Positions 37,822 to 51,815 of a stretch of 64,000 bases of DNA are shown one piece after another. Each line of letters begins with the position of its first letter. Position 1 is the stretch's first letter. The position numbers and the translations under genes were made by a program. Origin of the DNA: Diadema setosum (Eukaryota > Echinodermata > Echinoidea > Diadematoida > Diadematidae). Below the pieces are notes generated by a model. The model searched no databases and was not told the origin of the DNA. It was given only the letters and a program-made list of their open reading frames with translations. The DNA lies in NCBI GenBank assembly GCA_033980235.1, contig CM067079.1:28755147-28819146 (forward strand). The letters are read 5' to 3'.

Positions 37822-40707
37822 CTTTGCGAACTGTTGCTAGCAAGACGATTGCTCTCACCCGTCGTTTATAAACCGAAACCTTCGGCCATATTTGACTCAT
37901 CAAGAAGGGTATATAGTTTAATGTAATAATGTCGATACCATACAACTATCTTTATTTTGTTAAACAAAATCCTACACTACATTCAAATACAAAATGAACA
38001 CCTGTGTGTGTGGATTGTTGTGTGTGTGCGTGTATGTGCGTGTGTGTGCGCATGCGTGTCTGCTTATCGGTGTACTTGTGTCATAGATCTCTTGCAGAAG
38101 TCCAAGCTGGCCGGAAGCTATGAAAAACAGATCTATAAGCATTGGTAAGGGAATAACATTTCCTGACATCTACATAAAGTTATTCCACCGATGTGTGAGG
38201 ATCATAATATAATTATCATATCAGAGTACAGATGACATTTCATGATATGGAGGGCCGATGTGTGTGTGATTGGGTGTGTGTGTGTGTGTTTGTGTATACG
38301 TTTGTAGTTATACACACATTTTTTAATGTGTACAAAACAAGAATTGTTTGGAATTACGTCTAGAGCTAAGGGCAGTACTTATCTAATGGACAGTTCAAGA
38401 AGTACAGAGGTCTGATATCAAAGGGCACGTACAGTACAATTGCTTTCAGTTTCATTCTTCTTAACAGGAAAAAAAAAGTCTTACACTCAGGTTTTGCCCC
38501 TCGTATGAATAATACACTAATGTTATACACAGGTTGCTATAGCATGGAAAGCAAATGCAGTGATCAAAGCTGTGAATATGTTTATGTGGATGGGGATAGA
38601 GATTTTATGTATCCAACAATGTCTGTGTGTATGTATCCAACAATTTCAGACAATAATAACAAAGCAAAATAGCAATAATACCATCGCAAAAGTAATTGGG
38701 ACAAATAACCCATAAGAATTTAAGCGTAATGCAAAGACTGACATAACCAGTTGCAGAAAGAGGAAAATTTGGAGTCGCATCTGAAAAAAAAAAAAATCGA
38801 AAGAGCAAACAAAGAAAGCAGAACCTTTTTAGGTTGTATTCGTCGTTAAGCTTCACAATCTTTAGATTCTAAACTTTAGGAGCTTTCTCACTTGGTCACC
38901 TGTGTAAAATGATTTATTAAGACAAGCACAACGTTTTTCTTTTGCCTTTTTGCTTTCTTTTTTTTTTCCGTTAAAAAGTCCATAGACATCTTACAAAGGC
39001 TTGGTACCGTTAAAGCATAGTGTATAGTAGCTCCATGGTTAAAATATACCATAGGGATGGCTGTTTCGTTGTAACACATCTATGCACTGAATTATGCGCG
39101 AGACAGCAGGCTCTAAATGACGCCATTGTTTAACTGAAGTCTGGTCCAACCCAATTTCTATGTGCCTCTCTTTATTATTATCGACATTCCTGAACTTCTT
39201 AAATCCCAGACAAATCCCATTGTGAATTTCTTTTGACTACATGGACGCGTCAATGGCGTGGATCAGGTTGAGCAGTAGGTTCTAGGAATGAATTACATTG
39301 GAGGCCAATTAGTGTGTAACAAACGCGACCACCAGTCGAGGGTGGGGACCATGTTCAAATGACCACTCATGAAAAGAATTCGTCCCGGCCAGTCATCCTC
39401 CCTTGACCACCTGTCACGCTTGACCGAACAGCTTCCATGAACTTGACCTTTCAGAGATTTTTAAGTCTCCACTGTAAAGAATGCCTGCTTTTCTCTTCTC
39501 TCTCAAAGAACATCCCTGACTAAGCACTATGGAAACACGGCAAAACATACCAGGCCACACATTTTTGGAAGAGGTAATCACCTCTCTTACGTAATATTTA
39601 GGGGGTAGCTTCTACTTAGCCCAGTAATTGCTCGTACATGACGTTTTCTTGTTTTTTTCTGACTAATCGATCAAAGAGGACTAAAAGATACCACATTCCT
39701 ATTTTCGCTCTAGAAGGTTTGATGAAGTGCAATTGTGTACCCTCCAAAGTATACCTTTTTTCTTCGCACTGACTATGTGGTTTGATTTCCCGGAAAAACT
39801 GTTAACTGGAAGTCGATTTTTTCATTAAGAAGGAAACCCCTCCCCCCACAAATCTCAGTACCAAAGTCAATGTTGCAGAATTTAGCAGGAATACTATAGC
39901 ATTTACATTTATGAAGAGCTAGGGCATGAATGGGTGTTGAATCTCGTGTGCAGTCAACTTTCTTGATATCAAAGCCATGAATTATATGAACATCATAATC
40001 ATGCCAAATACCCAAGTCAACGTGTGGAAATACTGAGTACAAACTATTGAAAGCGTCATCACCCTCCTTATAATAGAGGTGTAATAGAGGTTGCTTTTTG
40101 ATTTGTGTGATGACCATTCTAATTGTTTTAGATAAGATTGGACACATGTAAGTCTATACTCTTCACTATTCACTTCAAGAAATAGAAAAGAATGAAATAA
40201 AGTAACTACATTTTGCAGCAATAGTTGGCTTTGTTTTGATTTTCGGCAGCGTCATGAACATTATCGAGCACAATATAGATCAAATGCAAAATGTCAACAC
40301 CAGAACGTTTGGAAAATGTGAGCTTTAAAGTTTCGAGACGAATATCAGTACGTTCGACAAGCAGATAACCACCCCTTTAAGAAATACTGGTTTTCCGTAA
40401 GTATTGCCATTTATGTTTTTGGTCTTTAAAGAAGTTTTCTCGATATTTGCTCACCTGTACCAAAATATGTGTGATATTATGTGAGCATACTCACATATTT
40501 AACTCCCATGAGAATGAAAAGACGTAAAATGAAATGTTATATTATGTCCGCTATGGAATCATAAAACATAATTCATTTAAATGTAATAGATGTTTAATCG
40601 AAGTAACTGGATAACCCCTAATGCTATCCAGGATTCAAACGCATGAAATATGAATAATTACGCAGTACCCGCTATTATATTAGAACCTGCGCTGACTGTC
40701 GGGCGGA
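37822..40707. other. Non-coding DNA with one odd minus-strand frame
   Basis: Mostly AT-rich DNA with TG runs at about 38008-38050 and 38260-38290. On the minus strand, 39773-40147 holds a 124-residue frame of ordinary composition, overlapped by another frame at 39982-40221. I do not recognise either. A degenerate coding remnant is possible but unsupported. Confidence 0.4.
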
Positions 40708-40779
40708 AGTTCGGTGGTCTAGTGGATAAGATGCCTGTCAGGTGATCAGGAAGTCGTAGGTTCGAATCCTGCACGAGTA
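40708..40779 (+). tRNA. tRNA-like sequence (pseudogene or SINE head)
   Basis: The 72 bases fold as a cloverleaf. The D-stem GTCT/AGAT is at 40717-40720 and 40729-40732. The anticodon stem CCTGT/TCAGG has four of five pairs, the variable loop is 5 nt, and the T-arm GTAGG-TTCGAAT-CCTGC is fully paired. The A box TGGTCTAGTGG (40715-40725) and B box GGTTCGAATCC (40759-40769) match the Pol III consensus. A T6 run at 40797-40802 would terminate Pol III. Defects argue against a working tRNA: the acceptor stem has two mismatches and two wobble pairs, and position 33 is A instead of T. The loop CAGGTGA would place GGT at the anticodon. A tRNA-derived SINE head is equally likely. Confidence 0.55.
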
Positions 40780-40802
40780 TGTGTGCTAATGGTTTCTTTT
40801 TT

Positions 40803-42364
40803 GTTATTCCTGCTACTACAAATACCTATCCATTCATTTACGGAGTTGTTAGGCAGATTTGTCAATCGGTTGCAACATAAAATATGTATGTAGGCCTATA
40901 TAGATGTTATACAAATATGCATCTAAGCGTATTTGAGTGATATAAATGATCTTGACCCGTTAACAGTCACTGAGAAGAATTTCCATAATATGATATCAGC
41001 GTGCAGTGATTTCATTTACATGGAATCATCAAAACACCATGCTCAAGCGTTTGGACATTATCAATTATTGATTTGACATGATTAGACTTTTAACTATTTG
41101 GACATGACAAGAATCATTGTCATGATCTTGCGATAAAATTGTGTGATGGAAAAAGTCATTGCAATAACTTTTATAGACTTTGAAAAAGAATTAAAGAGAG
41201 AGAGACAAAAAATTGTTAACCCCTCTGTGTTCGAATGTTTCTCAAACCCGTCACCGGAAGAGGACGACCTAACTACTTGTATCATTAATAATCATTGTAC
41301 CTATATAGGTTATAGCCGGTCCGCATAGTTGAAATGTCAAAGGAACATTATTATCTCCCTTCACAGATCTCACAAGAACCTAAATTCCTTGGGAGTCTTC
41401 TTAACCATTAACAAGTCTCAAGACGAAAAAATACAGAAGTGAATGTCAGCCATTCAGCTATAATGGCTTATCCGTAAGTCTGAAATATTCAGAGCACACC
41501 ATAAGGGAGATTACAAGGATTTCTGCCTTCCCTCCAACCTTAACAAAATTCGAAACAATGGGACTAGATTTGCCCATCGTTCAAACCAAGGAGGTGCTAT
41601 TTGGTTCAAACCCATTATCACTCTCCAAACCTAGACGCGTCCTAAACCAAGCTGATAGCCTGTGCCATCATGATAACAAAAGAGAGCGTTTAGATAACAA
41701 AAAGAAAGAATCTAGATGATTAGAGATTATCTCTTCCAGGATGCGTGAAAAGGTACCCGGAACTGTTAAAAATGGAACGTCACGTCTCTTCAAAGGAATA
41801 GCCCATGTACACGTGTTTGGAGAGTTTGTATCCTGGTTGCTAAGCGACCACTTGAAAGAAAGAAGACACCCTTTTAACTGCAGGGCGCCTCCTAAATAGG
41901 TTATCAGGGAGAAGTCACGACGTGACAAAGATACAGCATCGGACCCTCTGCTTTATGGAATGTTTCTAATTATCACGAAGTAAGTAAGCAGTTAAGTGTG
42001 TGTGCGTCTGCGTGTAAATGTTCGTACAGACAAATGCAGCTTTTAACGCGTGGAAGGCACTTCAGTAGCATTGCGCAATGCGGGCGCCATTAGCAATTAG
42101 AACCATTACTTCTACAATATATTGTTTTACCTCATCGCTTCATTCAAATTTCATGCATATCTCTATGTGAAAGAATGCAAGCCTGGGTATGTGTGTCAAT
42201 GTGCCTACGTGTTTGGGGCAGACCGTTGATACTACTTGGTAGTGGCAGGCAGAAAGAGGTAAGGCTTGCCCGACATAGCGACAAAATAGTGATTCATGCC
42301 AGCTATTTTCTAAGCAATGAAAGACATTTAGTCGGAACAGGTGAATTGCATAGCCTTTTACAAA
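40803..42364. other. Non-coding DNA
   Basis: No recognisable gene or repeat. A short GA run lies at about 41194-41204. Confidence 0.45.
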
Positions 42365-42381
42365 GGGGGGGGGGGGGGGGG
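42365..42381 (+). repeat. 17-G homopolymer
   Basis: Seventeen consecutive G residues. The exact length is prone to sequencing error. Confidence 0.9.
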
Positions 42382-43305
<924 letters not shown>

Positions 43306-43385
43306 CGCCTGGTCTGTTTGCGATAAAATTCTTCACAAAAACATATGTGTACCTATATGATGCAACCCTAATAATAATATCAATC

Positions 43386-43415
43386 ATGATAATGATGATG
43401 ATGATGATGATGATG

Positions 43416-43447
<32 letters not shown>

Positions 43448-43505
43448 AATAATAATGATAATAATGATGATAATAATAATAATAATAATAATAATATTAA
43501 TGATG

Positions 43506-43538
<33 letters not shown>

Positions 43539-43543
43539 TTTAA

Positions 43544-43608
<65 letters not shown>

Positions 43609-43612
43609 TACA
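43386..43612. repeat. Trinucleotide tract with complementary arms
   Basis: GAT units at about 43391-43417 pass through AAT/GAT units to a centre TTTAAA at 43539-43544. They then invert to ATT units and ATC units (about 43578-43608). The two halves are reverse complements in kind, so the tract can fold back. Ile/Met-rich frames are artefacts. Confidence 0.9.
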
Positions 43613-46600
43613 ATAACAAAATTAATGACAAGGTAGCATGAGAGAGTAAGGATGAAACCAAGGAGATTAGACCAATGAGACCACACTCTCATCTTATTAA
43701 GATGAAATAGAAGGGCCGCATATGTGATTTTTAGTGAGTCCCCCATCTCCATTCTCCAATTCATTGATGAACAAAATTCCCATTTCTTCAATCCCCATCA
43801 AAAGTATAACGCAACCCGCTTTTTTATCACTGATGTTGATATTTCTTCACTTTCATTCACATTGTGTGCATAATAATGTGTCAATGACTATGTTGAGATG
43901 CAGAAAAAATGAAATAAATTTGAATTTGAAACTTGAAGGTTTTATAGGTTTTCATGAAACAGTATGGTATCGGTCACCAGCAACATCAAAATGATATGAA
44001 AGGATAATGCCATAGCCTTACGACTCTTCTGATCTTATTTCTGTTTACATTATATAATATAACAAAAGCCATATTTTTAGTCTATAATGTTTGGAACATC
44101 TATCCCCTCAAACTTCAAGTCAACGCATTTTTCCAGTTTCTTCTTCCACAGAACACAATAGAAAAAACAACTAAAATGATCTTAAGCACATACGAGTTGA
44201 CTGTACAATGAAAATTAGAGGTAATTATGAATAAAAAACGAATATACATAGTTACAAATCAATTTAGATACATGTTACATCATCGATGCTCTGAAAAAAA
44301 AAAGGAAAGCGAGGACTCTACTCAAGAGCAGAGGTTGTACATTGTGGACAAATTACAATCAATTAAAAAAGTTATAAAAGAAAAAATACATAAAGTCGTT
44401 TTGAACATGACTGACGTAATCAGGACAGACGGGACAGATTCCTCTGAAAAGCTGAGTTTTTCATCTAACATTTAGCCATGACAACCAAACGGGAGCCTAC
44501 ACATCCACAGGCAGATTAATGACACCTGAACTCAAACTTACTACAGCTGAAAGAACTGTGAGCAGAAGTTGCTGTTTTTTAACTCATTTCTTTTTAACTT
44601 CTCCTCAAATAGCCACGACACCACTCGTCGGAGGGACTAGAAGCTCTCCAAATCCCCGTAACGTGTTTGCAGAAACTCTTGAGACTGTCTTAATTATACA
44701 AAAAAGAGAAGGAAAACGGGAAAAGGAGAGACGGGGGAAGGGGGGGGGGAGCAAAAACGAGAGAGACGTATAGTACTTGGCTGGGCTCAACGGGAATAAC
44801 GTTAACGCAGGACGGCGAATTAAATAATACATTCAATGTATTGAAAATAGGAAGGGGACTTAAAAGAGAGCAGCCCCTTTCTTTATGTTGTGTTAGGCAA
44901 TGTTTAATTGTTACGGAGGAGTGAGAGTACGATGATGGAAGAAACGGTACTACCATGGAAACACATAGGGTAATATATAAGATATTATACAGAAAGAGAT
45001 ATTAGAGCGATGTGTAAGCTCCCTTGTAGAGCGGTACATAGAAGGAAATACGTAGAGCTATATATTATATGACGGTATGTATATGTACATGCAGCATATT
45101 ATAATTGCTGTTCCAAAAAAAAATAAATAAATAAGTAGGTGGATGAGCAAGTAGATATCGACATAAGATAGATAGACGGATCAACGGATGAATGGTGGAA
45201 GATAGATATAACCTGTGCACAGTGTATACTTGAACATTGGAAAGGGCATTGACCGATGTATATGAAAAAATAAACACACACTCAAACAAACATACAGACA
45301 TACACACTTAGGTATGTACATCGAGAAAGAGAGAAGAAGTAGAAGAGAAAGAGAGGGAGAGAAATGAAGAGGGAGAGAGAGAATAAAAAAAGAAACGTGA
45401 AGAGGGAAATGGTTATAAATGGTACCACCGTCGGACCCTTAATCGAGCAAATATTGGGCAAGAATTTACCCCCCTCTTAGTTTTAGGCTTGTTTGTGTTT
45501 GCTCAGAGATTTATGCGCGGTAAGATGTTCTCTCGCATGGCGAAGAGTCTTATTACTGCCAACCAGTCCAACACAGACACACAAAAGAAAAATGTCAGCA
45601 GTGTACGTCAATACACCTGCTATTTTACTGGACACAAGAGGTGATCATTAAAATCATTAATTTACTTTGTTAGCAAAAATTTATTTCACGAAAAGAACTA
45701 TAATTCTTAGTATGGAGGGCTAGATACGCTCGAAGTCCTTTTACACGAAGTCCCTTGCAGTCGTGCGGGTAAAAAATATCTACGGTCAAAAAATATGTCT
45801 TAAAACACCCACAAACACATTTACTCTAATAAATAACAAAGATATAAGTTCGCGTTTCGTACTTACATATAACATTCATTCTACGGGGCTCATCAGTGCA
45901 TTCAACAATAATGGGCGTCCATCTTAAGCCAAATGGAATTCCCCGCAAAGATTTAAAGACAGTGCTATTAAAGGGCTTGAGAAAACACTTTCATTTCTCA
46001 CAACAAAAGACTTGGTTATCAACTCAAGCCTGAATCTAACATAAATACACACAAACACAAACACATACATACACGAACTCACACATGCATACGGACACAC
46101 TTTCAAAGATGAAACGTGTCCGGAACTATTGAGCAAAGCTATTACTCGTTGAATACGCCAAGAGTGGTATCGCCGTACGATTGTGATCGTAACTACCAGT
46201 GACGTTATCGTGTCGTAATCGCGCTATAACGATCTCAAGTGGAGACACACGCTCGCACTGTTTGCGCGCAGGCGCCACGCGCACGTAGATATGTTATTTG
46301 TCAAAATGCTAACACACACTCTCTTATAACAACTTGGATATTACTCTAGAAAATTATAATGAGTAAAAAAGACAGCAATTTGATAATCCTCATTAGTCAA
46401 CCAGTGATAAAGATCATCGTCTTTGAGAATAACGTTATGGATTTTACATGAATTGCTAGTCGATTTTGGACATCTGCATTGATTATATTCACGTATCATA
46501 ACAGAGACATACACACCTATAATACTGCACTTATACTGTAAGATGGTATACATACACAAAACCTTCTGTTTGTGTTTGCGTTAATTGTTGACTGCGTAAG

Positions 46601-46975
46601 ACAGTTTATACTAGTTTCACCCTCCTTTATAGACCGCAACTACCATATAGGCTATTAATGGCATATCAATGCTGTTATGATCATCGTTATAGTTATGAAT
46701 GTTATATACACCTAAATTATCGTGCTCTGCCATTATACGACATAGGTTTAGGTCCCAAAAAAAAAAGATAATTATTGATGCTAAGCCTGTTTCGTCACTT
46801 TTTCTTTATTCACCACATGTGGAGATTTGGATTTGATTTATTTGACAGTCAGTTTCGTTCGAGGGGGCGTTCCCCCCTCGTTAACCACATTATGTAGTTA
46901 GATCTCGACGAAATGTCAGTACTTCTCTCATTAACAAGCGCTGACGTGTTAAGCCTTACACATTACGCAGTCTAA
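43613..46975. other. Non-coding DNA
   Basis: No gene recognised. A tail-like TTTGAATTTGAAACTTGAA stretch at about 43919-43937 may mark an old retroelement end. A GA-rich tract is at 45325-45410. A GC-richer short stretch is at 46230-46290. Confidence 0.45.
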
Positions 46976-47045
46976 TGTGGCTCAGCGAATATGGCCACGG
47001 GCTCTGCGTCTTTAGGTTATCAGTTCGAACCCCACGGCGGCAGCT
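46976..47045 (+). mobile_element. Degenerate tRNA-like Pol III element (possible SINE head)
   Basis: An A-box-like TGGCTCAGCGA (46978-46988, one mismatch at the last base) and a B box AGTTCGAACCC (47022-47032) are spaced as in tRNA genes. The T-arm and other stems pair poorly, so it is not a functional tRNA. A TTTT at about 47075-47078 could terminate Pol III. It lies about 260 bases before the tandem duplication. Confidence 0.4.
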
Positions 47046-47309
47046 ACAGATGATGCTCTCATTATAAGACCATCCGTTTTCATTACTCATATAGTTGTGC
47101 TGAAAGATGTTGCTCCCAAACAGCTGCTTGATTGCAATTACTGACACGCTTCCTCATCAGTGTCCACGTATAATAGAATGAATTCAAATTCGGACCAAAC
47201 TCACACCTGGACGAGGGCTGGTCCTCGTTTCTCTTCTAACTACTGTCTTTGGTTTTCCACGATGTCACGATCTTCTTCACTTTCAGCTTTCCTTCCTTTT
47301 ATTTTCCAA
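47046..47309. other. Spacer before the tandem duplication
   Basis: Sequence present once only. The duplicated unit begins at 47310. Nothing recognisable. Confidence 0.5.
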
Positions 47310-48297
47310 GATACATTTTTGGTCTTCGCCATGGATATTAACTTGGAAAGCTTGGTTCTCTGGTACACCAGGACTCTTGATGATAATTCATAATCACCAG
47401 TAGTATTATCTATAATATCATACATCAGCCGCTACACGCTTAATCATGTAGCATGATGCATGGGCATAAATCAAGTTAAGTCTTTTTTTTTTTTTTGGTT
47501 TAGTTTCAAAGCATGTATATGAAAATAGAAACAGTTTTCGTTTTCAATCCAAGCAGAGGTGTTGCAATCTTGAAGGACCAAATATAATCTGACTTGGCAA
47601 TTGAATTTGTAGTTTTAAGCCTATATAGTACTATCAAGCTGATGCTTTTTGAAAGCACAACTAACGATAGATTGTGTTGTTATACATGAACAAGTCTTTC
47701 AAATAAACACGATAAAACCATAATTACAAGTATCACAGTGATATCATTTCAAATTTGATGTAAGTAACTTGTCGGTATGGTGCATATCTTTGATTCCCAT
47801 TATCCCTACACCTCCGAGCAGTAACTCGTCAGTCTCTTAACTTAGTTCAATTGACAAAGGAAAGCATGAAGAAGTAGCCAAAGTTAATCTATTGTCATCA
47901 CGCGTTTATACATCAAGGTTCCTATATTAGAAACTACTCTCCGGTCTCTTTCTGCGAAACCCATCTGAGCGATCCGTGTAATCTAATCGGATGCTTTATG
48001 GGTTGTTAAGTTCATAGATACTCTCGTAACCCTCAACAACCGACTCGTTTTGGATCGTTCGATGACCATTACTGCCCTGGTGATCAAGAACATCGCAAGT
48101 TTATTGTATTCCGCTGACATATCAAATGTTGGATTAACGTGTAATCTCCTTGTGATTAAAATGCTGCAACAACGTCCTACACATACCAGATAGTTTAATT
48201 CTCCTAGCAGATGGCTCAATGGTTTCAAAGTGGATATAAATTGAAGTGTGGTTTCTTGATTCTACACGCTATCTAACTCAAGTTGTCGGCGGTTGAA
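47310..48297 (+). repeat. Tandem duplication, unit 1 (988 bp)
   Basis: Repeated head to tail at 48298-49531 with only about 15 differences by eye, or roughly 98% identity outside one large indel. The junction GGTTGAA|GATACAT shares AA with both outer edges (CCAA|GATACAT and GGTTGAA|ACTGAG), a 2-bp microhomology. It contains no gene. An A-box-like segment near its start (about 47352-47362) lacks its B box. Confidence 0.95.
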
Positions 48298-49531
48298 GAT
48301 ACATTTTTGGTCTTTGCCATGGATATTAACTTGGAAAGCTTGGTTCTCTTGTACACCAGGACTCTTGATCTCAAAACAGAATGTTCGAGGTTCGGATCCT
48401 GCCAGGGGCGTTCAACCTTTGATTAGCAAAATGCTCAGTCCACAATGTCCCTCTTAAACCCGAAGTACACATCGGAACTTGACCAAGCTTGGGTGATCTC
48501 AGGTAGAGCATTGCAAATACTGGACGAATATAGTCTTATGATCATTATCATTTCATTATTGTTATTGTAACTTTCATTAGCATTCTTGTAATGTTGGTAT
48601 AGTAATGTCATGATAATTCATAATCACCAGTAGTATTATCTATAATATCATACATCAGCCGCTACACGCTTAATCATGTAGCATGATGCATGGGCATAAA
48701 TCAAGTTAAGTTTTTTTTTTTTTTTTTTGGTTTAGTTTCAAAGCATGTATATGAAAATAGAAACAGTTTTCGTTTTCAATCCAAGCAGAGGTGTTGCAAT
48801 CTTAAAGGGCCAAATATAATCTGACTTGGCAATTGAATTTGTAGTTTTAAGCCTATGCAGTTCTATCAAGCTGATGCTTTTTGAAAGCACAACTAACGAT
48901 AGATTGTGTTGTTATACATGAACAAGTCTTTCAAATAAACACGATAAAACCATAATTACAAGTATCACAGTGATATCATTTCAAATTTGATGTAAGTAAC
49001 TTGTCGGTATGGTGCACATCTTTGATTCCCATTATCCCTACACCTCCGAGCAGTAACTCGTCAGTCTCTTAACTTAGTTCAATTGACAAAGGAAAGCATG
49101 AAGAAGTAGCCAAAGTTAATCTATTGTCATCACGCGTTTATACATCAAGGTTCCTATATTAGAAACTACTCTCCGATCTCTTTCTGCGAAACCCATCTGA
49201 GCGATCCGTGTAATCTAATCGGATGCTTTATGAGTTGTTGAGTTCATAGATACTCTCGTAACCCTCAACAACCGACTCGTTTTGGATCGTTCGATGACCA
49301 TTACTGCCCTGGTGATCAAGAACATCGCAAGTTTATTGTATTCCGCTGACATATCAAATGTTGGATTAAAGTGTAATCTCACTTGTGATTAAAATGCTGC
49401 AACAACGTCCTACACATACCAGATAGTTTAATTCTCCTAGCAGATGGCTCAATGGTTTCAAAGTGGATACTAAATTGAAGTGTGGTTTCTTGATTCTACA
49501 CGCTATCTAACTCAAGTTGTCGGCGGTTGAA
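48298..49531 (+). repeat. Tandem duplication, unit 2 (1234 bp)
   Basis: Second unit of the duplication, longer than unit 1 because of 242 extra bases at 48369-48610. After that block it is collinear with unit 1 from TGATAATTCA onward. Confidence 0.95.
48369..48610 (+). mobile_element. 242-bp segment present only in unit 2; carries a Pol III B box
   Basis: Absent from unit 1, where CTTGA joins TGATAATTCA directly. It contains a good B box, GGTTCGGATCC at 48389-48399. An A-box-like TGGTTCTCTTG lies about 40 bases upstream, in sequence shared by both units. A tRNA-like promoter therefore spans the junction. This suggests unit 1 lost the segment, probably between short TGA repeats, rather than unit 2 gaining a whole element. 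Confidence 0.6.
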
Positions 49532-51489
49532 ACTGAGATTCTATATTTTCGAGAGGACCTCATTTCCCGTGCTTCTTTGGAAAAAGAACGCATCTTAGGA
49601 ACGTATAAACGACAACAATTCAGATGAATTCATACCACTGCTTCACCATGGTTACTAGTTATAAGGAATGTATTATAATATGGTCACCTCGACGTCGTAG
49701 AAGTTAAATATATCCTTTTGTAATACAGATAGTTGTAAGTTGCTTGATAAAGGCCATAATGTGGCGATTAAATTCTCGAGCTTTCTTCTCACTGACCGTT
49801 GAAAAGATAAAGAAAGAAAACAACAACAAAAAAGGAAACAAAAAAACTGCCGTGGTGGGATAACTTGCACATCATTTTTTTTTCCGGTTACTATTCTATA
49901 CATAAAATGTCGTATTTTGTATTTGTTTGATTTTAAACTACACGGACTAACAGAAGAACAGTCGTTAGCTGAAGTGAGTGAACCATGGTGAAATAAAATA
50001 CATGTAAAACTCATACTCAAACTCAAACACACTCAATCTAACCATGTAAAGTAGTTATGATTTAAGATAGCAACTTCAGATCATGTATTAAACCTATAAT
50101 GTACTATGATGTGACATAACGTAATTTGATATGAGATAACTTAATTATGATATGATGTTGTATCATATCATTGATATGATATAGCTTAATTATGTTATGT
50201 TTTTGTATCATATCATTTTGTCATATATCATGACAGATGTAATGTGATAGTTATAATGATATGTAATAACTAGTTATCATGACTTCTTGTCATATACATA
50301 ACATGATTATGATTTAATGTGACCATGTGTGCTGTAAGTAGTGTAATAATGTGCTGCGATGTGATGATATGAAATAAGATGGTAATATTATAATGAGATG
50401 ATACAAGAAATTTAAGAGTGTGTTATTACTACGAGAGTCAGGCCACTTGTTTTGAAAGGGAGATGAACTATACCGTATGGGTCAAAATCAAGTAGGTGAC
50501 GTTCGAGGAAAAAAAAAGTATATCAGCCGGGCGAAGACTTGCTGAAAAAAAAAAAAGAAAAAAAAAACACTGCTGAGAGGGGTATCCCCCGGTTTATTTT
50601 TACCACCGATTGTGTGTCGAGAGCGATATTGATAGAGTTATAGTCCAGCGATTATAGGAAAACAAACTGCATTGTCAGGAAGAGATGAAAAGAATGGTGA
50701 ACAATACGACGTACATAAAGGCTCTAGGCTTCCTAGACGTACTATCCACATAAAACTTTCTATGGCTGTCTGTATATCTCCATTCTCCGTCTCTCTCTCT
50801 CTCTTTCTTGTCCCAGCTACGCTCACCTTTTCATGATAACTGAATGAAAAGCATAAAGAAAAGCGGAAACAATTCCATTGTGATGCTTTGTAAGCCAGGA
50901 GAATGGACTCACACACTCACAAAAAGGGTATTTGATCGAATGGCTGCGGCCTAATATACTTCGCAGACGGCATTGTGAAGGTCAAAAGAACGTAGTGTTG
51001 GCAAGGGATGCCTGGAAGTCAACCTGCACTTTTCTCAGTCTTCTCTTCTCTCTCTTTTTTTTTTATGAATGAAAAAGAATTTATGAATGGGATTCTAACA
51101 CTGGAGCGTCTATGACTGTCTCGTGAACTTTTCCTCTTTTTGACTACGAGGTCAAGTTTGTTATGGTATGCTAATTAGCCGCCGAGATTGTTACGTCGTC
51201 TACGCGCAGCGCTCGACACAGGCGCATCCACATTTCCCTCCTGTGAGAACTCTATTGGACTTATGAAGAGGAATGACTAAAATTTGGAACTTACAATTTC
51301 TGAATGTTCACCACGACTTCCTCGCATTTTTCTTGCAATTGCCTTCCAATGTCTCCATGATCTTCTCTCCAAATAATGAGTGGTACATAAAAAAATCACA
51401 ACAACCGACACACACATCCGTTTTGTTTCATTATTCGTCTCATCTTGTGCCATTTATGAGATATGTTCCACAACACGAAATCCAAATGG
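49532..51489. other. Non-coding DNA with an AT-rich pentamer region
   Basis: No gene recognised. From about 50090 to 50400 the sequence is built from loosely repeated ATATGAT, ATAACTTA and TGTAAT words. A polypyrimidine TC run is at about 50787-50807. Confidence 0.5.
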
Positions 51490-51815
51490 TAGTACATTGA
51501 CATCTTCCCCCTAAGGGGACCTACTCTCACAAGCATCTGCTTCTATGTAGGTTCCAACCGCACATAATTTTATTCATCCGTGATGAATGTAATAATGTAC
51601 TTGAGATTGAATTCAATTGATTTTGTGCCATGTAAATGTTATTCTAGTCTTTATATACTGAACTTATAATTTACGTGTTACTTTACGTTGTCATGGATGG
51701 ATGTTGCAAATACAACACTGTATAATTTGTGTGGAAACTTAATAAATGAAATGAAATGAAATGAAATGAAATGACGTGACATGACATGACATGACATGAC
51801 ATGACATGAAATGAA
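51490..51815 (+). mobile_element. Probable LINE 3' end with (ATGAA)n/(ATGAC)n tail
   Basis: A segment resembling a 3' untranslated region contains CCCCCTAAGGGGACCTACT (51508-51526) and ends AACTTAATAAATGAAATGAA. It then becomes a pentanucleotide array of ATGAA and ATGAC units (51747-51815). Non-LTR retrotransposons of CR1/L2 type commonly end with AATAAATG followed by such short tandem units. No reverse transcriptase remnant was found upstream, so the copy would be 5'-truncated. Confidence 0.45.

Noticed and set aside
39773..40221. Minus-strand frames of 124 and 79 residues that look like ordinary protein
   Set aside because: I could not recognise a family, the two frames overlap out of phase, and no splice signals link them convincingly. 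A protein database search would decide.
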